A stretch of DNA of 64,000 nt from Flavobacterium saliperosum (lineage in GTDB: Bacteria > Bacteroidota > Bacteroidia > Flavobacteriales > Flavobacteriaceae). Within the stretch, counting starts at the first letter, position 1. The number at the start of each line of letters is the position of its first letter. Shown here piece after piece: positions 18,819-27,374 of this stretch. The notes under the pieces were generated by a model. It did no database searches. It saw nothing but the letters and a program-made list of their open reading frames with translations, and was not told where the DNA came from. Where the stretch lies: positions 124,001 through 188,000 of the forward strand of contig NZ_FMTY01000001.1 of NCBI RefSeq assembly GCF_900100625.1, read 5' to 3'. A program made the translations under genes and the position numbers.

Positions 18819-19208
18819 ATGCTAAATGTTATTTGTGCAATAATTTTCTTCGACGAAAAAATATTAGTTGTTCAAAGAAGTGACAAAATGAAATTACCTT
18901 TAAAATGGGAATTTCCAGGAGGAAAACTAGAAGATGGAGAAAGTGAATCGGATTGTATCCAACGTGAAATAATGGAAGAAATTAATATCGAAATTGATGT
19001 AATTCGCAAGATTTCAAACAGTATTTATGATTATGGGGATTTTAAAATTAATTTAATTCCTTTTATAGCCCGTTATGCATCAGGGGAAATCCAATTAGCA
19101 GAACATAATGATTATAAACTTTTATCCAAATCAGATTTACTAAATTTAGATTGGGCTGAAGCCGATTTGCCGATTGTTGCTGAACTTTTAAAAATGGAAC
19201 AACTATGA
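18819..19208 (+). CDS. NUDIX hydrolase (MutT-like)
   Basis: 129 aa. A full Nudix box spans residues 34-56: GGKLEDGESESDCIQ then REIMEEI, with the metal-binding REx2EE glutamates. The N-terminal strand and WEFPGGK lead-in fit MutT-type (d)NTP pyrophosphohydrolases. Its stop overlaps the start of the helicase gene by 4 nt (ATGA), implying joint translation. Pairing of a MutT-like enzyme with a PLD/helicase/DUF3427 protein suggests a two-gene nucleic-acid repair or defence unit; that role is inference. Confidence 0.88.
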   Translation: MLNVICAIIFFDEKILVVQRSDKMKLPLKWEFPGGKLEDGESESDCIQREIMEEINIEIDVIRKISNSIYDYGDFKINLIPFIARYASGEIQLAEHNDYKLLSKSDLLNLDWAEADLPIVAELLKMEQL

Positions 19209-22200
19209 ATCAAGGCATTTATGAAGAACTGGTAACAAAACTAGTAAATACCAAAATTGCTGAATTGGATAAAAATGCTTTTCAAATTAAAACAACAATA
19301 ATTGACAAAGCAGAAGCAGCTCAATTACTATCTCAACATATTGGCAACACCATAAAACATGCATTTAGTTTCATTAAAGGAGATGACATTGTCGAGAAAC
19401 AAATTGATGTTGCGAATAAAATTATTTTGTTTTTAAAAGAAGAATTAAACAAAGAAGAGTTTGAAAATGATTTAATTGAAACTGAAGGTAAAATCCTAAA
19501 AGCAGTATTTACGAAGGTTGATAATCATTTCACGGATTTAGATTTACGTCTTAAAGAAATAACTCCCTATACAAGATTAATTCATAGCGAACTTTTCACT
19601 GGCGGGAATTCAGGCACAACGCTTGAAAGCGAACTAAGAAAAGAAATTCTTTCTTCAGACAGGGTTGATTTGTTAGTATCATTTATTAAGTGGAAAGGTA
19701 TAAGAATTTTAGAAAAAGAGTTAGTAGAATTTACTGAACGAGGAGGTATCTTGCGTGTTATAACGACTACATACGTTGGAGCTACGGATGCTAAAGCCGT
19801 GGAATTTTTAGCCTCTTTAAAAAACAGCCAAATCAAGGTTTCTTACAATACAGGTAATGAACGACTACATGCCAAAGCCTACTTATTTGAAAGAAATACT
19901 GGTTTTCATACGGGCTATATTGGTTCTTCTAATTTTTCACGTTCTGCGTTAACGGATGGATTAGAGTGGAATCTCAAGATTACTACAAAAGAAGTAAGTC
20001 ATATTATCGATAAGTTTCGCAAAACATTTGAGTCTTATTGGCAAAATTCAGACTTTGAGCTATTTGATCCTTTAAGACATACCACAAAACTTGTAAAAGC
20101 ACTTAATGAGGGTAAATTTTCAAAAGCAGTTCAATCCAACACTTCTTTTTTTGATATTAAACCTTTTCCATATCAAAACGAAATTTTAGAAAAATTAGAA
20201 GTGGAACGATCAATTCATGGAAGAAATAAAAATTTAGTTGTTGCTGCAACAGGCACCGGAAAAACAGTTATTTCCGCATTTGATTATAAAAATTTTAGAA
20301 GAAATAATCCGTCATCAAAGTTATTGTTTATTGCGCATCGAAAAGAGATTTTACTGCAAGCAAGAGCTACTTTTCAAGGTGTTTTACAAGATAACAATTT
20401 TGGAGATTTATGGGTAGATGGTTTAGAACCATCAAATAATGAATATGTATTTGCATCCGTACAAACATTGAATAATAAATTAAATAATCTGAAACTCTCC
20501 CCTGAATACTATGATTTTATAGTTCTCGACGAAGCGCATCATATTTCTGCAACATCTTACAGGCCTATTTTAAATTATTTTACCCCAAAAGTCCTTTTAG
20601 GGCTCACCGCCACACCTGAACGTATGGATGGCGAAAATATCTTAGCGGATTTTTGTAATCGAGTTGCTGCAGAGATTAGACTTCCAGAGGCGTTAAATAA
20701 AAAACTACTATGCCCTTTTCAATATTTTGGAATTACTGATAGTATTGATTTAACAAACGTTAAATGGGAAAAAGGCAAATATGTTGCTAGTGAATTAACT
20801 AATCTTTATACCAAGAATGATTCACGAGTTGGTCAAATTATTAAAAATCTTCAAAAATATACCACAGATTTAAGTGATGTTTGTGCCCTTGGATTTTGCG
20901 TAACTATCGAACATGCTATTTTTATGGCTGAAAAGTTTAGTCTTGCTGGCCTTAAAGCAGCCTATTTAACTGGTAATAATTCTAACGAAAGAGAACAGCT
21001 AAGATCACAATTAAAAAAGAAAGAAATCAACTATTTGTTTGTTGTTGATATTTTTAATGAAGGGGTTGATATTCCCGAAATCGATACTGTTTTATTTTTA
21101 CGTCCAACAGAAAGTTTAACCATATTTTTACAGCAATTAGGCCGTGGGCTTCGTTTAGCAGAAGGTAAAGACTGTTTGACTGTTCTTGATTTTGTTGGAA
21201 ATGCCAGACCGGAATATGACTTTGAAAGTAAGTTTAGAGCCTTAATTGGAAAAACAACTACTTCGGTTCAAAAGGAAATTGAAGATGATTTTCCACATTT
21301 ACCATTGGGCTGTTCTATTGTACTGGAGAAGAAGGCAAAAGACATTATTCTTGATAATATTAAAAAAGCTACTTCCTTAAATATAAATCAGCTTATTACC
21401 AAGATCAGAAATTTTCAACATCAATTTTCATTACCATTGACACTGAACAATTTCATAGAACTTAACCACATTTCATTAGAAACAATATATAAGAAGGATT
21501 CTTGGTCAAGATTATGTCAAAAGGCAGGTGTTATTCCTGATTTTGACAATAAAAATGAAAAACAAATATATTCAGCAATTGGAAAGAAGTGGCTATCAAC
21601 CAATTCAACCAATTACTTTAATTTCATATTAAAAATTGCAAAAACTGATTTTGATGTAAAACTAGAAAACTTGAACAATAATGAAAAAACTATGTTGTTA
21701 ATGCTTCATTACGACGTTTGGCAAAAAGCTGGTGAATTTTCATCTTTAGAAGAAAGTATTCGACAAATTGGTGCCAACAAGATTTTAGTAGACGAAATTA
21801 AAGAGGTATTGGAAATTTTAATTGACAGAGTCAATTTCAAGGAAATAGAAATTGAACTTCCTTACCAACAACCGTTAAAAGTTCATGGACGCTATACACG
21901 TGATCAAATATTAACTGCTTTTGGTGATAGTACTTTTGAAAAAAAATCCTCCAACAGAGAAGGTGTAGCTTACATAGAAAAAATTAATACCGAATTACTT
22001 TTTATAGATTTAATTAAATCAGAAGAAGATTATTCCCCGACAACTATGTATAACGATTATGCAATAAGTGAAATTTTATTTCATTGGCAATCCCAGAATC
22101 AAACAAGACATGATACAGGGAAAGGCATAACATATATTAATCATCAAAAACTAGGAAAGCGTATTTTATTATTTGTTAGAGAAAAAGCGACTAACGAATT

Positions 22201-22345
22201 TGGCAATACAATGGGATATGTTTTCATAGGAGAAGGAAATTTTGTTGAATACGAAGGCTCAAAACCTATGAGTATTAAATGGGAACTTCATGAGCCGATG
22301 CCTAATTATCTTTGGAAAGAATCCGTGAAAATGCTTATTGGATAG
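19205..22345 (+). CDS. PLD nuclease-SF2 helicase-DUF3427 fusion protein
   Basis: 1046 aa in three parts. Residues about 120-290 are a phospholipase D-like nuclease domain with HAKAYLF (HxK, about 221) and GSSNFS. Residues about 320-700 are a superfamily 2 helicase with Walker A AATGTGKT (about 348), DEAH box LDEAHH (about 441), GLTATPERMDG and the motif VI region QQLGRGLR. The C-terminus is a DUF3427-type domain. It probably tracks on or unwinds duplex DNA or RNA while cutting. It overlaps the NUDIX gene upstream. Immediately after its TAG, in the same frame, lies the broken end of a vsr gene. Confidence 0.85.
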   Translation: MNQGIYEELVTKLVNTKIAELDKNAFQIKTTIIDKAEAAQLLSQHIGNTIKHAFSFIKGDDIVEKQIDVANKIILFLKEELNKEEFENDLIETEGKILKAVFTKVDNHFTDLDLRLKEITPYTRLIHSELFTGGNSGTTLESELRKEILSSDRVDLLVSFIKWKGIRILEKELVEFTERGGILRVITTTYVGATDAKAVEFLASLKNSQIKVSYNTGNERLHAKAYLFERNTGFHTGYIGSSNFSRSALTDGLEWNLKITTKEVSHIIDKFRKTFESYWQNSDFELFDPLRHTTKLVKALNEGKFSKAVQSNTSFFDIKPFPYQNEILEKLEVERSIHGRNKNLVVAATGTGKTVISAFDYKNFRRNNPSSKLLFIAHRKEILLQARATFQGVLQDNNFGDLWVDGLEPSNNEYVFASVQTLNNKLNNLKLSPEYYDFIVLDEAHHISATSYRPILNYFTPKVLLGLTATPERMDGENILADFCNRVAAEIRLPEALNKKLLCPFQYFGITDSIDLTNVKWEKGKYVASELTNLYTKNDSRVGQIIKNLQKYTTDLSDVCALGFCVTIEHAIFMAEKFSLAGLKAAYLTGNNSNEREQLRSQLKKKEINYLFVVDIFNEGVDIPEIDTVLFLRPTESLTIFLQQLGRGLRLAEGKDCLTVLDFVGNARPEYDFESKFRALIGKTTTSVQKEIEDDFPHLPLGCSIVLEKKAKDIILDNIKKATSLNINQLITKIRNFQHQFSLPLTLNNFIELNHISLETIYKKDSWSRLCQKAGVIPDFDNKNEKQIYSAIGKKWLSTNSTNYFNFILKIAKTDFDVKLENLNNNEKTMLLMLHYDVWQKAGEFSSLEESIRQIGANKILVDEIKEVLEILIDRVNFKEIEIELPYQQPLKVHGRYTRDQILTAFGDSTFEKKSSNREGVAYIEKINTELLFIDLIKSEEDYSPTTMYNDYAISEILFHWQSQNQTRHDTGKGITYINHQKLGKRILLFVREKATNEFGNTMGYVFIGEGNFVEYEGSKPMSIKWELHEPMPNYLWKESVKMLIG

Positions 22346-22585
22346 TTTTTCCACGGCAAAGATTGGGAAACCGAAAAACACCGGATAAAAACCAATCAGG
22401 AGTTTTGGTTTAAAAAGATAGAACGAAATATACAAAGAGACAAAGAAGTTAATGAACATCTTATTTCTTCAGGCTGGACGGTATTAAGGTTTTGGTCTTC
22501 CGAAATACGGAAAAATACGGAAGCGGTCTTAAAATTAATTGAAAAAGAAATACTCATTCAATCGAAAAAATATAATACCTCATAA
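22346..22585 (+). pseudogene. Truncated very-short-patch-repair endonuclease (vsr), C-terminal remnant
   Basis: 79 codons follow the helicase TAG in the same frame and read FFHGKDWE, then EFWFKKIERNIQRD, then SGWTVLRFW, ending at TAA 22583-22585. These match the second half of Vsr/DUF559-type nucleases (the WHG..C, EFW..KI..N..RD and GW.VLR.W motifs). The N-terminal part with the catalytic Asp is absent, there is no start codon, and no N-terminal fragment is found to the left. The break coincides with the end of the helicase gene, marking a recombination junction. Confidence 0.8.
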
Positions 22586-22591
22586 AAATAA

Positions 22592-23161
22592 TTGCAAACC
22601 GGTAAATTAAAAATCAACCTTTTTGGAGAAGCGCTAACCATAAAAAGTTTTATACTTTCTGAAAATCTTCTGATCAGATTTCATGAAATCGCGACTAAAA
22701 TGAAACAACCGGTGGGAGAAGTTCTTTCCGATCCATATTTTTATCATTTGCTCAAAAATGAAACTATAAAATCTGCTGATGATTTAGAAAGTGAAACAGT
22801 AAACGGACTTCTGAACACACCTAAAAATCAAATTGAAATTTGGCACAAAAACAAAAAAGTCCAAAAATTAAAAATTGATGATTTGAAAGATGAACTATTG
22901 CTTTTCCCATTATACAACACTTCTGTAAAAATTCAAAAACCTAAATATGAAGCTGGTTTTTATTTAGAGCAAAAAGAAATAGGACTTATAGCCAGTTATG
23001 AAATCGTCTCCGGTTTTTTTAATATCGACAACTTAGAATTTCAACTTCTGAATCTAAAAGATTCCATGCTTCTTGAAAAAATAACCTATGAAGGCCAAGA
23101 ACTTTTATCTAAGAAAAAAGATACTCTCATTACATTTCAGAATAGCTATGAAGTTCTATAA
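22592..23161 (+). CDS. Hypothetical protein downstream of the vsr remnant
   Basis: Up to 189 aa if TTG at 22592 is used; a stop at 22589 blocks any further extension and the first internal ATG would remove about 36 residues. No family is recognised. It has no membrane segment, and the C-terminal half alternates strands and turns. It starts 6 nt after the vsr remnant stop, so it was probably co-transcribed with the intact vsr in the ancestral locus. With the operon head lost it may be poorly expressed or decaying. Confidence 0.5.
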   Translation: MQTGKLKINLFGEALTIKSFILSENLLIRFHEIATKMKQPVGEVLSDPYFYHLLKNETIKSADDLESETVNGLLNTPKNQIEIWHKNKKVQKLKIDDLKDELLLFPLYNTSVKIQKPKYEAGFYLEQKEIGLIASYEIVSGFFNIDNLEFQLLNLKDSMLLEKITYEGQELLSKKKDTLITFQNSYEVL

Positions 23162-23485
23162 TTTCTCATGATTTCTTAAGATAACAATTGTTTTCATTTT
23201 CTCACCCTCTTTTATCTCAATAACCACCTCCCCTTCTTTTGTATAAAGTTTATGATTATGAACAACATCACCTTCAAAATAATAAGTTTTAATTAAGTTA
23301 ATTTCGACCAGTTTATTATTCTGCCTTTCTGATATTTTTATAACCTTATATCCTCCATCTCTGTTTATTATTTGGATTACACTGTCCTTAAAAATAATCA
23401 CGACTCCCAATTCATCATATGTCTGACAAAATGAAAGCAGTGGAAACTGCAGGAAAAGGCAAAGGATAATTTTGGCCATTTTCAT
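23156..23485 (-). CDS. Small exported protein of unknown function
   Basis: 109 aa. It begins MKMAKIILCLFLQFPLLSFC, a Sec signal peptide, with a mature region of about 90 residues rich in Val/Ile/Lys strands. No family recognised. It overlaps the upstream 148-aa gene by 4 nt and its 3' end overlaps the convergent gene by 6 nt. It is the last gene of the integrase operon. Confidence 0.55.
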   Translation of the reverse strand: MKMAKIILCLFLQFPLLSFCQTYDELGVVIIFKDSVIQIINRDGGYKVIKISERQNNKLVEINLIKTYYFEGDVVHNHKLYTKEGEVVIEIKEGEKMKTIVILRNHEKL

Positions 23486-23928
23486 ATCTTTTTGGACAAT
23501 TGGTGAAGTTCATTCTTTTCATCAGCAGTAAGCGAATTAATCCCAAAAGATCCAACTTTATCTAAAAGTATATCAATCCGTCGCAATTTTGTTTTCAAAA
23601 AGGAGGTGCTTTCTTTTACAGTTCCCTTATCCGTTTGATTTCCGTTATTCAAAATAAACTTTGAAAATTCATCGTTGTAAACAATCGTTTCGTCATTTTT
23701 TGAATAACCTACAAAAAAGAAAAGACCATCCTTTTTTAAAAGGACAATCTTTTTAATCTTATGGGAAAAAACCAAATAATCCTGCCATCTTATCCGACAG
23801 TATTTTTGGCTGTCAACTGATATCGATTTAGCCACTAAATCCGGATTGATTTTCAGTAATCTCAGCATCCCGTTCATTTTTTTATAAGGCAGATCCTTGA
23901 CTGAAATTACAATTAAGTTATTTTCCAT
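23482..23928 (-). CDS. Hypothetical protein in the integrase operon
   Basis: 148 aa, soluble, basic. The first 90 residues form a strand-rich region (IVISVKDLPYKK, YCRIRWQDYLVFSHK), the rest is helical and ends with ADEKNELHQLSKK. Not recognised. Its start overlaps the integrase stop by 11 nt and its end overlaps the next gene by 4 nt, so it is translated from the integrase transcript. Small genes coupled to an integrase are often directionality or accessory factors, but there is no HTH visible here. Confidence 0.55.
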   Translation of the reverse strand: MENNLIVISVKDLPYKKMNGMLRLLKINPDLVAKSISVDSQKYCRIRWQDYLVFSHKIKKIVLLKKDGLFFFVGYSKNDETIVYNDEFSKFILNNGNQTDKGTVKESTSFLKTKLRRIDILLDKVGSFGINSLTADEKNELHQLSKKI

Positions 23929-25198
23929 TTTCTTTTGATTTTAATGAATTCTTCCAAAGTTCTTCCATCTTGCTTGCCGACTCATCGGTTGTTGTTTTTA
24001 TATACTTCATGAACTGATTATAGCTTTTATGTGTTGTAATCGCCATAATCGTTTTATCATCGATTTTTCCGTAATGATTTGTCACGAATGATCTTCTGCA
24101 AGTATGGGAGCTAATCAGCTCATATTTTGGATAATACGATTTAACTTTTCTGTTTTTCCCCGGAACTCTTTTTCTCCCTACTATTACTTCATTAATTCCG
24201 GCTAATTTGCAAATCTGCTTTATATCTTTATTAAATTTCACTTCATTAACATTGACAAAGGAGCGATTTCCTCGTGATTCCAAAACTTTCTTAACCTGAT
24301 AATGCAATGGAATGGTCGCCTTCTCCCCTGTCTTGTCTGTTTCCGTTATAACTATTCTGTCTTTAACAATCTTAAATTGATCGAAACGAATCAAATCCCC
24401 CAAACGTAATCCTGTCCACAATCCTATTATGAACAAATCGTGTGAGTCTTTCAGTTCAAGATTTTTACTTAAATCCAAACCAAAAATTTTGTCTATTTCT
24501 GTTTCATTTAGATAAGTATCAATAGGTGAGCTTCGTTGGTAAGTGAAATTTTTATTTTCAACCTCAGGGCTTGTTTCATAACCGCACGATTTAGCTTCTC
24601 GAACAAACTGTTTAACATGTCGGACGTATTTTTCAATCACAGTTCCTCCGTATTCTTTTTCAACAGATAAATAAGCTGTAAACCGCTGATGAAAATTAAG
24701 ATCTATATCCTTTGTTTTTATGGTTATCCCCTCTTTATCCTGAAACTCAACGATTTTTGCCAATGTGGTTTTATATGCTTTTATGGTATTTTCAGCAATA
24801 ATCTTATTGGTTAAAGGATTAACACGATTTGTCGAATTTTTAATAAATTTTTCAATGAACGGAACGAAGTAATATCGATAATCCCCCACTCCTGTCGGTC
24901 TTTCGTAAAATTCATCTACTTTATTTCTTAACCATTTGGAATTGATTAACTCTCCTTTTGCGTAGTCTTCATAAAATCTTTTAAGGATGTATTTTGAAAT
25001 CCCGTCTGTTTTTTCAGTTATCTCTTCTCTGATTGAATTATCAACACGTTGTTTTAAAGAGTTCGTTGTATTGCTCCATAAAGAACTGTCAACAAAAATG
25101 TTTGATTGCGCATAACAATTAATCTTCCCCTGATAGAGCCTTATATTTAAATTTGCGACCTGTTGTTTGCTGTTATTTTTAAATTGAATTTTTGCCAT
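23918..25198 (-). CDS. Tyrosine recombinase/integrase of the mobile element
   Basis: 426 aa of the Bacteroidota integrase type with an N-terminal arm-binding region, a SAM-like core-binding domain (about 105-205) and a catalytic domain. Visible catalytic elements are TGLRLGDL (Arg I, about 255-262), HTCRRSFV (His-x-x-Arg, about 360-367) and a terminal tyrosine in QFMKYIK (about 394-400). It catalyses site-specific insertion and excision. The gene reads into the element and its 5' end faces the junction with chromosomal genes, as usual for an integrase beside attR. It has the AACTTTTT-N11-ATATAA promoter common to the element. Confidence 0.92.
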   Translation of the reverse strand: MAKIQFKNNSKQQVANLNIRLYQGKINCYAQSNIFVDSSLWSNTTNSLKQRVDNSIREEITEKTDGISKYILKRFYEDYAKGELINSKWLRNKVDEFYERPTGVGDYRYYFVPFIEKFIKNSTNRVNPLTNKIIAENTIKAYKTTLAKIVEFQDKEGITIKTKDIDLNFHQRFTAYLSVEKEYGGTVIEKYVRHVKQFVREAKSCGYETSPEVENKNFTYQRSSPIDTYLNETEIDKIFGLDLSKNLELKDSHDLFIIGLWTGLRLGDLIRFDQFKIVKDRIVITETDKTGEKATIPLHYQVKKVLESRGNRSFVNVNEVKFNKDIKQICKLAGINEVIVGRKRVPGKNRKVKSYYPKYELISSHTCRRSFVTNHYGKIDDKTIMAITTHKSYNQFMKYIKTTTDESASKMEELWKNSLKSKENGK

Positions 25199-25215
25199 TG
25201 TATAATATTTGACTA

Positions 25216-25240
25216 TTATATTCCGGCATTCAAAAAAGTT
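25216..25240 (-). promoter_or_regulatory. Shared mobile-element promoter, copy 5 (integrase)
   Basis: Minus strand AACTTTTT (25233-25240), 11-nt spacer, ATATAA (25216-25221), 17 nt ahead of the integrase ATG. Spacing is identical to the other four copies. Confidence 0.6.
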
Positions 25241-25250
25241 GAAAAGAAAT

Positions 25251-25273
25251 CACGGGATTTTCACGGGATTTTT
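25251..25273. repeat. Tandem 11-bp direct repeat beside the integrase gene
   Basis: CACGGGATTTT occurs twice back to back (25251-25261 and 25262-25272) just upstream of the integrase promoter, in the interval expected to contain attR. It may be an arm-type integrase binding site. Confidence 0.5.
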
Positions 25274-25530
25274 GTTAACTCTATTTCATTTTATTTTAAA
25301 ATTTAAAATTAAAAACGGCCAAACCCCTTGAAAATAAAGCCTTTTTGGCATTTCTTGAAAATAAGCTGAATCCAATAAAAACAAATTTTTGATTACCGTC
25401 TTCGCTACAAAAGGCAAAACCCTAACTAATCAAACAGTTAGGGTTTTTTATTACCTGAAATTCCCAATATCCGCAAATTGAATTTTGATTACATTATAAT
25501 CAGTACACGATTTCCTCCAAATCAATGACG
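25274..25530. other. Probable right-end attachment region of the element
   Basis: No gene. It holds an imperfect inverted repeat GCCAAA...TTTGGC (about 25318-25350) and the string CCGTCTTCGCTAC (25396-25408), which looks like the 3' end of a tRNA acceptor stem but has no tRNA body here. A terminator follows. Cryptochrome, a chromosomal gene, begins just after. This fits an attR with a leftover target-gene tail and terminator; the matching attL is not in the window, so this is inference. Confidence 0.35.
25417..25450. terminator. Rho-independent terminator at the element right end
   Basis: AAACCCTAACT-AATCAAAC-AGTTAGGGTTT, an 11-bp perfect stem followed by six T. No rightward gene precedes it within the element, so it may belong to the original target gene. 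Confidence 0.75.
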
Positions 25531-26850
25531 TTACTTTCTACTGTCTGATGAATTATCAAATTTATTTAACCATAAGTTCCGATACAATTTGTTTTTATCA
25601 TAATCGGATGCCTGTTTTTCTATATTGAAATAACGATTGCTTCTAGGGTCATTTCCAACTCCCGCCAAATAAGCCCAATTGCCCCAATTGCTGCAAACAT
25701 CATAATCAATGAGTTGTTGTTCAAAATAAGCCGCACCATACCGCCAGTCAAATTTCAGATCGTGACACAAATAACTTGCTGCGTTTTGGCGACCCCGATT
25801 ACTCATAAAACCGGTCAGCTTTAATTCCAGCATGTTGGCATCTACAAAATCATTTCCGGTTTGGCCTTCCATCCAGCTTTCAAACAGTTTCCAATCGGGT
25901 TTTACTGTTGCCATTTCTTTGTTTCGAATACCCGATTTCCGAAACATTCTACTTTGATGCTTTTTCATCATAAACCGGAAATAATCCCGCCACAACAACT
26001 CAAACACCAACCAATAGGTGGATTCATTGGCTCCGAATTGTAATTCGTACTTTTTGAGTTCCTGATAAATAAACCGTGGCGAAATACATCCCAACGCCAA
26101 CCAAGCCGAAAACTTAGTCGAATAATCTGCCCCAACCATTCCGTTCCTTGTCTCTTTATAGCGGGAAATTGATTTTGTACCAAAAAAATAGTGATTCAGT
26201 CGTTTCATGGCTTCCGACTCCCCGCCTTTAAACCGAATGGCAGCCCTGTTGTCAATTTTTACATTTTTAAAACCTAATTCTGACAGCGTTGGTAAATCAG
26301 GTGGCTGAATCTCAGGGGAAGGAATGCGTATTGGTTTTTCAAAAACACTTCGTATCTGAGCCTCTTTTTCGGTTTTTCTTCTGAAATCAGTAAACACATC
26401 CGGTATATCTTTTATGGAAAACGGCAAATCTTCCGCATGATACAACGTACTGGTGCTAAAGGTAAACAGTTCGCAATGTAGTTTCCAAAGTTCGGTTTGC
26501 ACTGACAATTCGGTGTTCTTTTCTTCAAAAGCAACCTCGCGTTTGGCATAGACCCGGTGCGCTCTATATTGTTTGACAATGTTAGGAATCTCCACTTCTG
26601 GTTTTCCGCTTAAAACGAGTAATCCGGAACCTAATTCCCTTAAGTTTTTGTCTAAATCAAATAGTGATTCCATTAAAAATTGCGCTCTGAAATTTCCTGT
26701 TTTTCGGAAACCGAATGGGGTTGTTTTAAAATGTGTCTCATCAATACAATACACCGGAATAACCGCATCGTTTTGAGAAAGGGCTTTCACCAAGGTTTCA
26801 TTGTCGGTAACTCGCAAATCTGTTTTAAACCAAACTACTGCTGTTTTCAT
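25531..26850 (-). CDS. Cryptochrome DASH family photolyase
   Basis: 439 aa. The N-terminal photolyase alpha/beta domain begins TAVVWFKTDLRVTDNETL, the standard start of DASH cryptochromes. The FAD-binding region contains MVGADYSTKFSAWLALGCIS and the canonical ELLWRDYFRFM, LTGFMSNRGRQNAASYL and WANWGNWAYLAGVGNDPR-type segments near residues 280-410. It repairs cyclobutane pyrimidine dimers, mainly in single-stranded DNA, using blue light. Length matches bacterial Cry-DASH. It follows the DUF2256 gene on the same strand, a common association. Confidence 0.93.
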   Translation of the reverse strand: MKTAVVWFKTDLRVTDNETLVKALSQNDAVIPVYCIDETHFKTTPFGFRKTGNFRAQFLMESLFDLDKNLRELGSGLLVLSGKPEVEIPNIVKQYRAHRVYAKREVAFEEKNTELSVQTELWKLHCELFTFSTSTLYHAEDLPFSIKDIPDVFTDFRRKTEKEAQIRSVFEKPIRIPSPEIQPPDLPTLSELGFKNVKIDNRAAIRFKGGESEAMKRLNHYFFGTKSISRYKETRNGMVGADYSTKFSAWLALGCISPRFIYQELKKYELQFGANESTYWLVFELLWRDYFRFMMKKHQSRMFRKSGIRNKEMATVKPDWKLFESWMEGQTGNDFVDANMLELKLTGFMSNRGRQNAASYLCHDLKFDWRYGAAYFEQQLIDYDVCSNWGNWAYLAGVGNDPRSNRYFNIEKQASDYDKNKLYRNLWLNKFDNSSDSRK

Positions 26851-26901
26851 AACTCATCGATGTGTTTTAAATAATAATCGGCTTGCCCAACAATACCATA
26901 A

Positions 26902-27039
26902 TCATTTTTTCATTCTGCATTGATTACTGCAATATTTTACCTCATCCCAAACAGTTTCCCATTTTTTTCTCCAGGAATAAGGACGATTACAGATAATGCA
27001 TATTTTACTGGGCAGGTTTTGCTTTCTTACATTTCGCAT
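26902..27039 (-). CDS. DUF2256 family small zinc-binding-like protein
   Basis: 45 aa, reading MRNVRKQNLPSK, then CIICNRPYSWRKKW, then WDEVKYCSNQCR. The two CxxC-type pairs (CIIC and CSNQC) and the RPYSWRKKW core are diagnostic of DUF2256, a small family found beside cryptochrome/photolyase genes in many light-responsive loci. It lies 52 nt upstream of cryptochrome DASH on the same strand and probably shares its transcript. The cysteines suggest a zinc ribbon; biochemical role unknown. Confidence 0.85.
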   Translation of the reverse strand: MRNVRKQNLPSKICIICNRPYSWRKKWETVWDEVKYCSNQCRMKK

Positions 27040-27374
27040 TGGATTGTTTGCTTGATTTATCTGTGCTCATATGTTTTTCAGAAATCTTTCCGCTTCTTGC
27101 TTATGGCGACATTTTTTCGGAGGCTCCTCATAATGCCACTTGCGCATTTTCGGGTAGCCTCCCTATCTGGGGTCGGAAACGGATAGCCCTTCCCGATTCC
27201 GAAGTCATACAATTGTTGGTCCGTCCAACTTGATTTCCATTGCTTCCTTTTTCTATTGTGAACAATAGAGATAGCTTCTTAATTTGCTTTACCTCTGTTC
27301 CATTTGAATCACTTCGAACATAAGTTTGCTGACCTGCCAAAAAATCAACTCTCTGTAAATGCAAACAGGCAGTT
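27040..27374. other. Non-coding or decayed interval upstream of DUF2256
   Basis: About 335 nt. On the minus strand there are coding-like patches in different frames (WTDQQLYDFGIGKGYPFP around 27170-27230 and KWHYEEPPKKCRHKQEAERF around 27070-27135) but each is closed by stops. This may be a frameshifted remnant of a small gene of the photolyase neighbourhood. I cannot name it. Confidence 0.3.
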
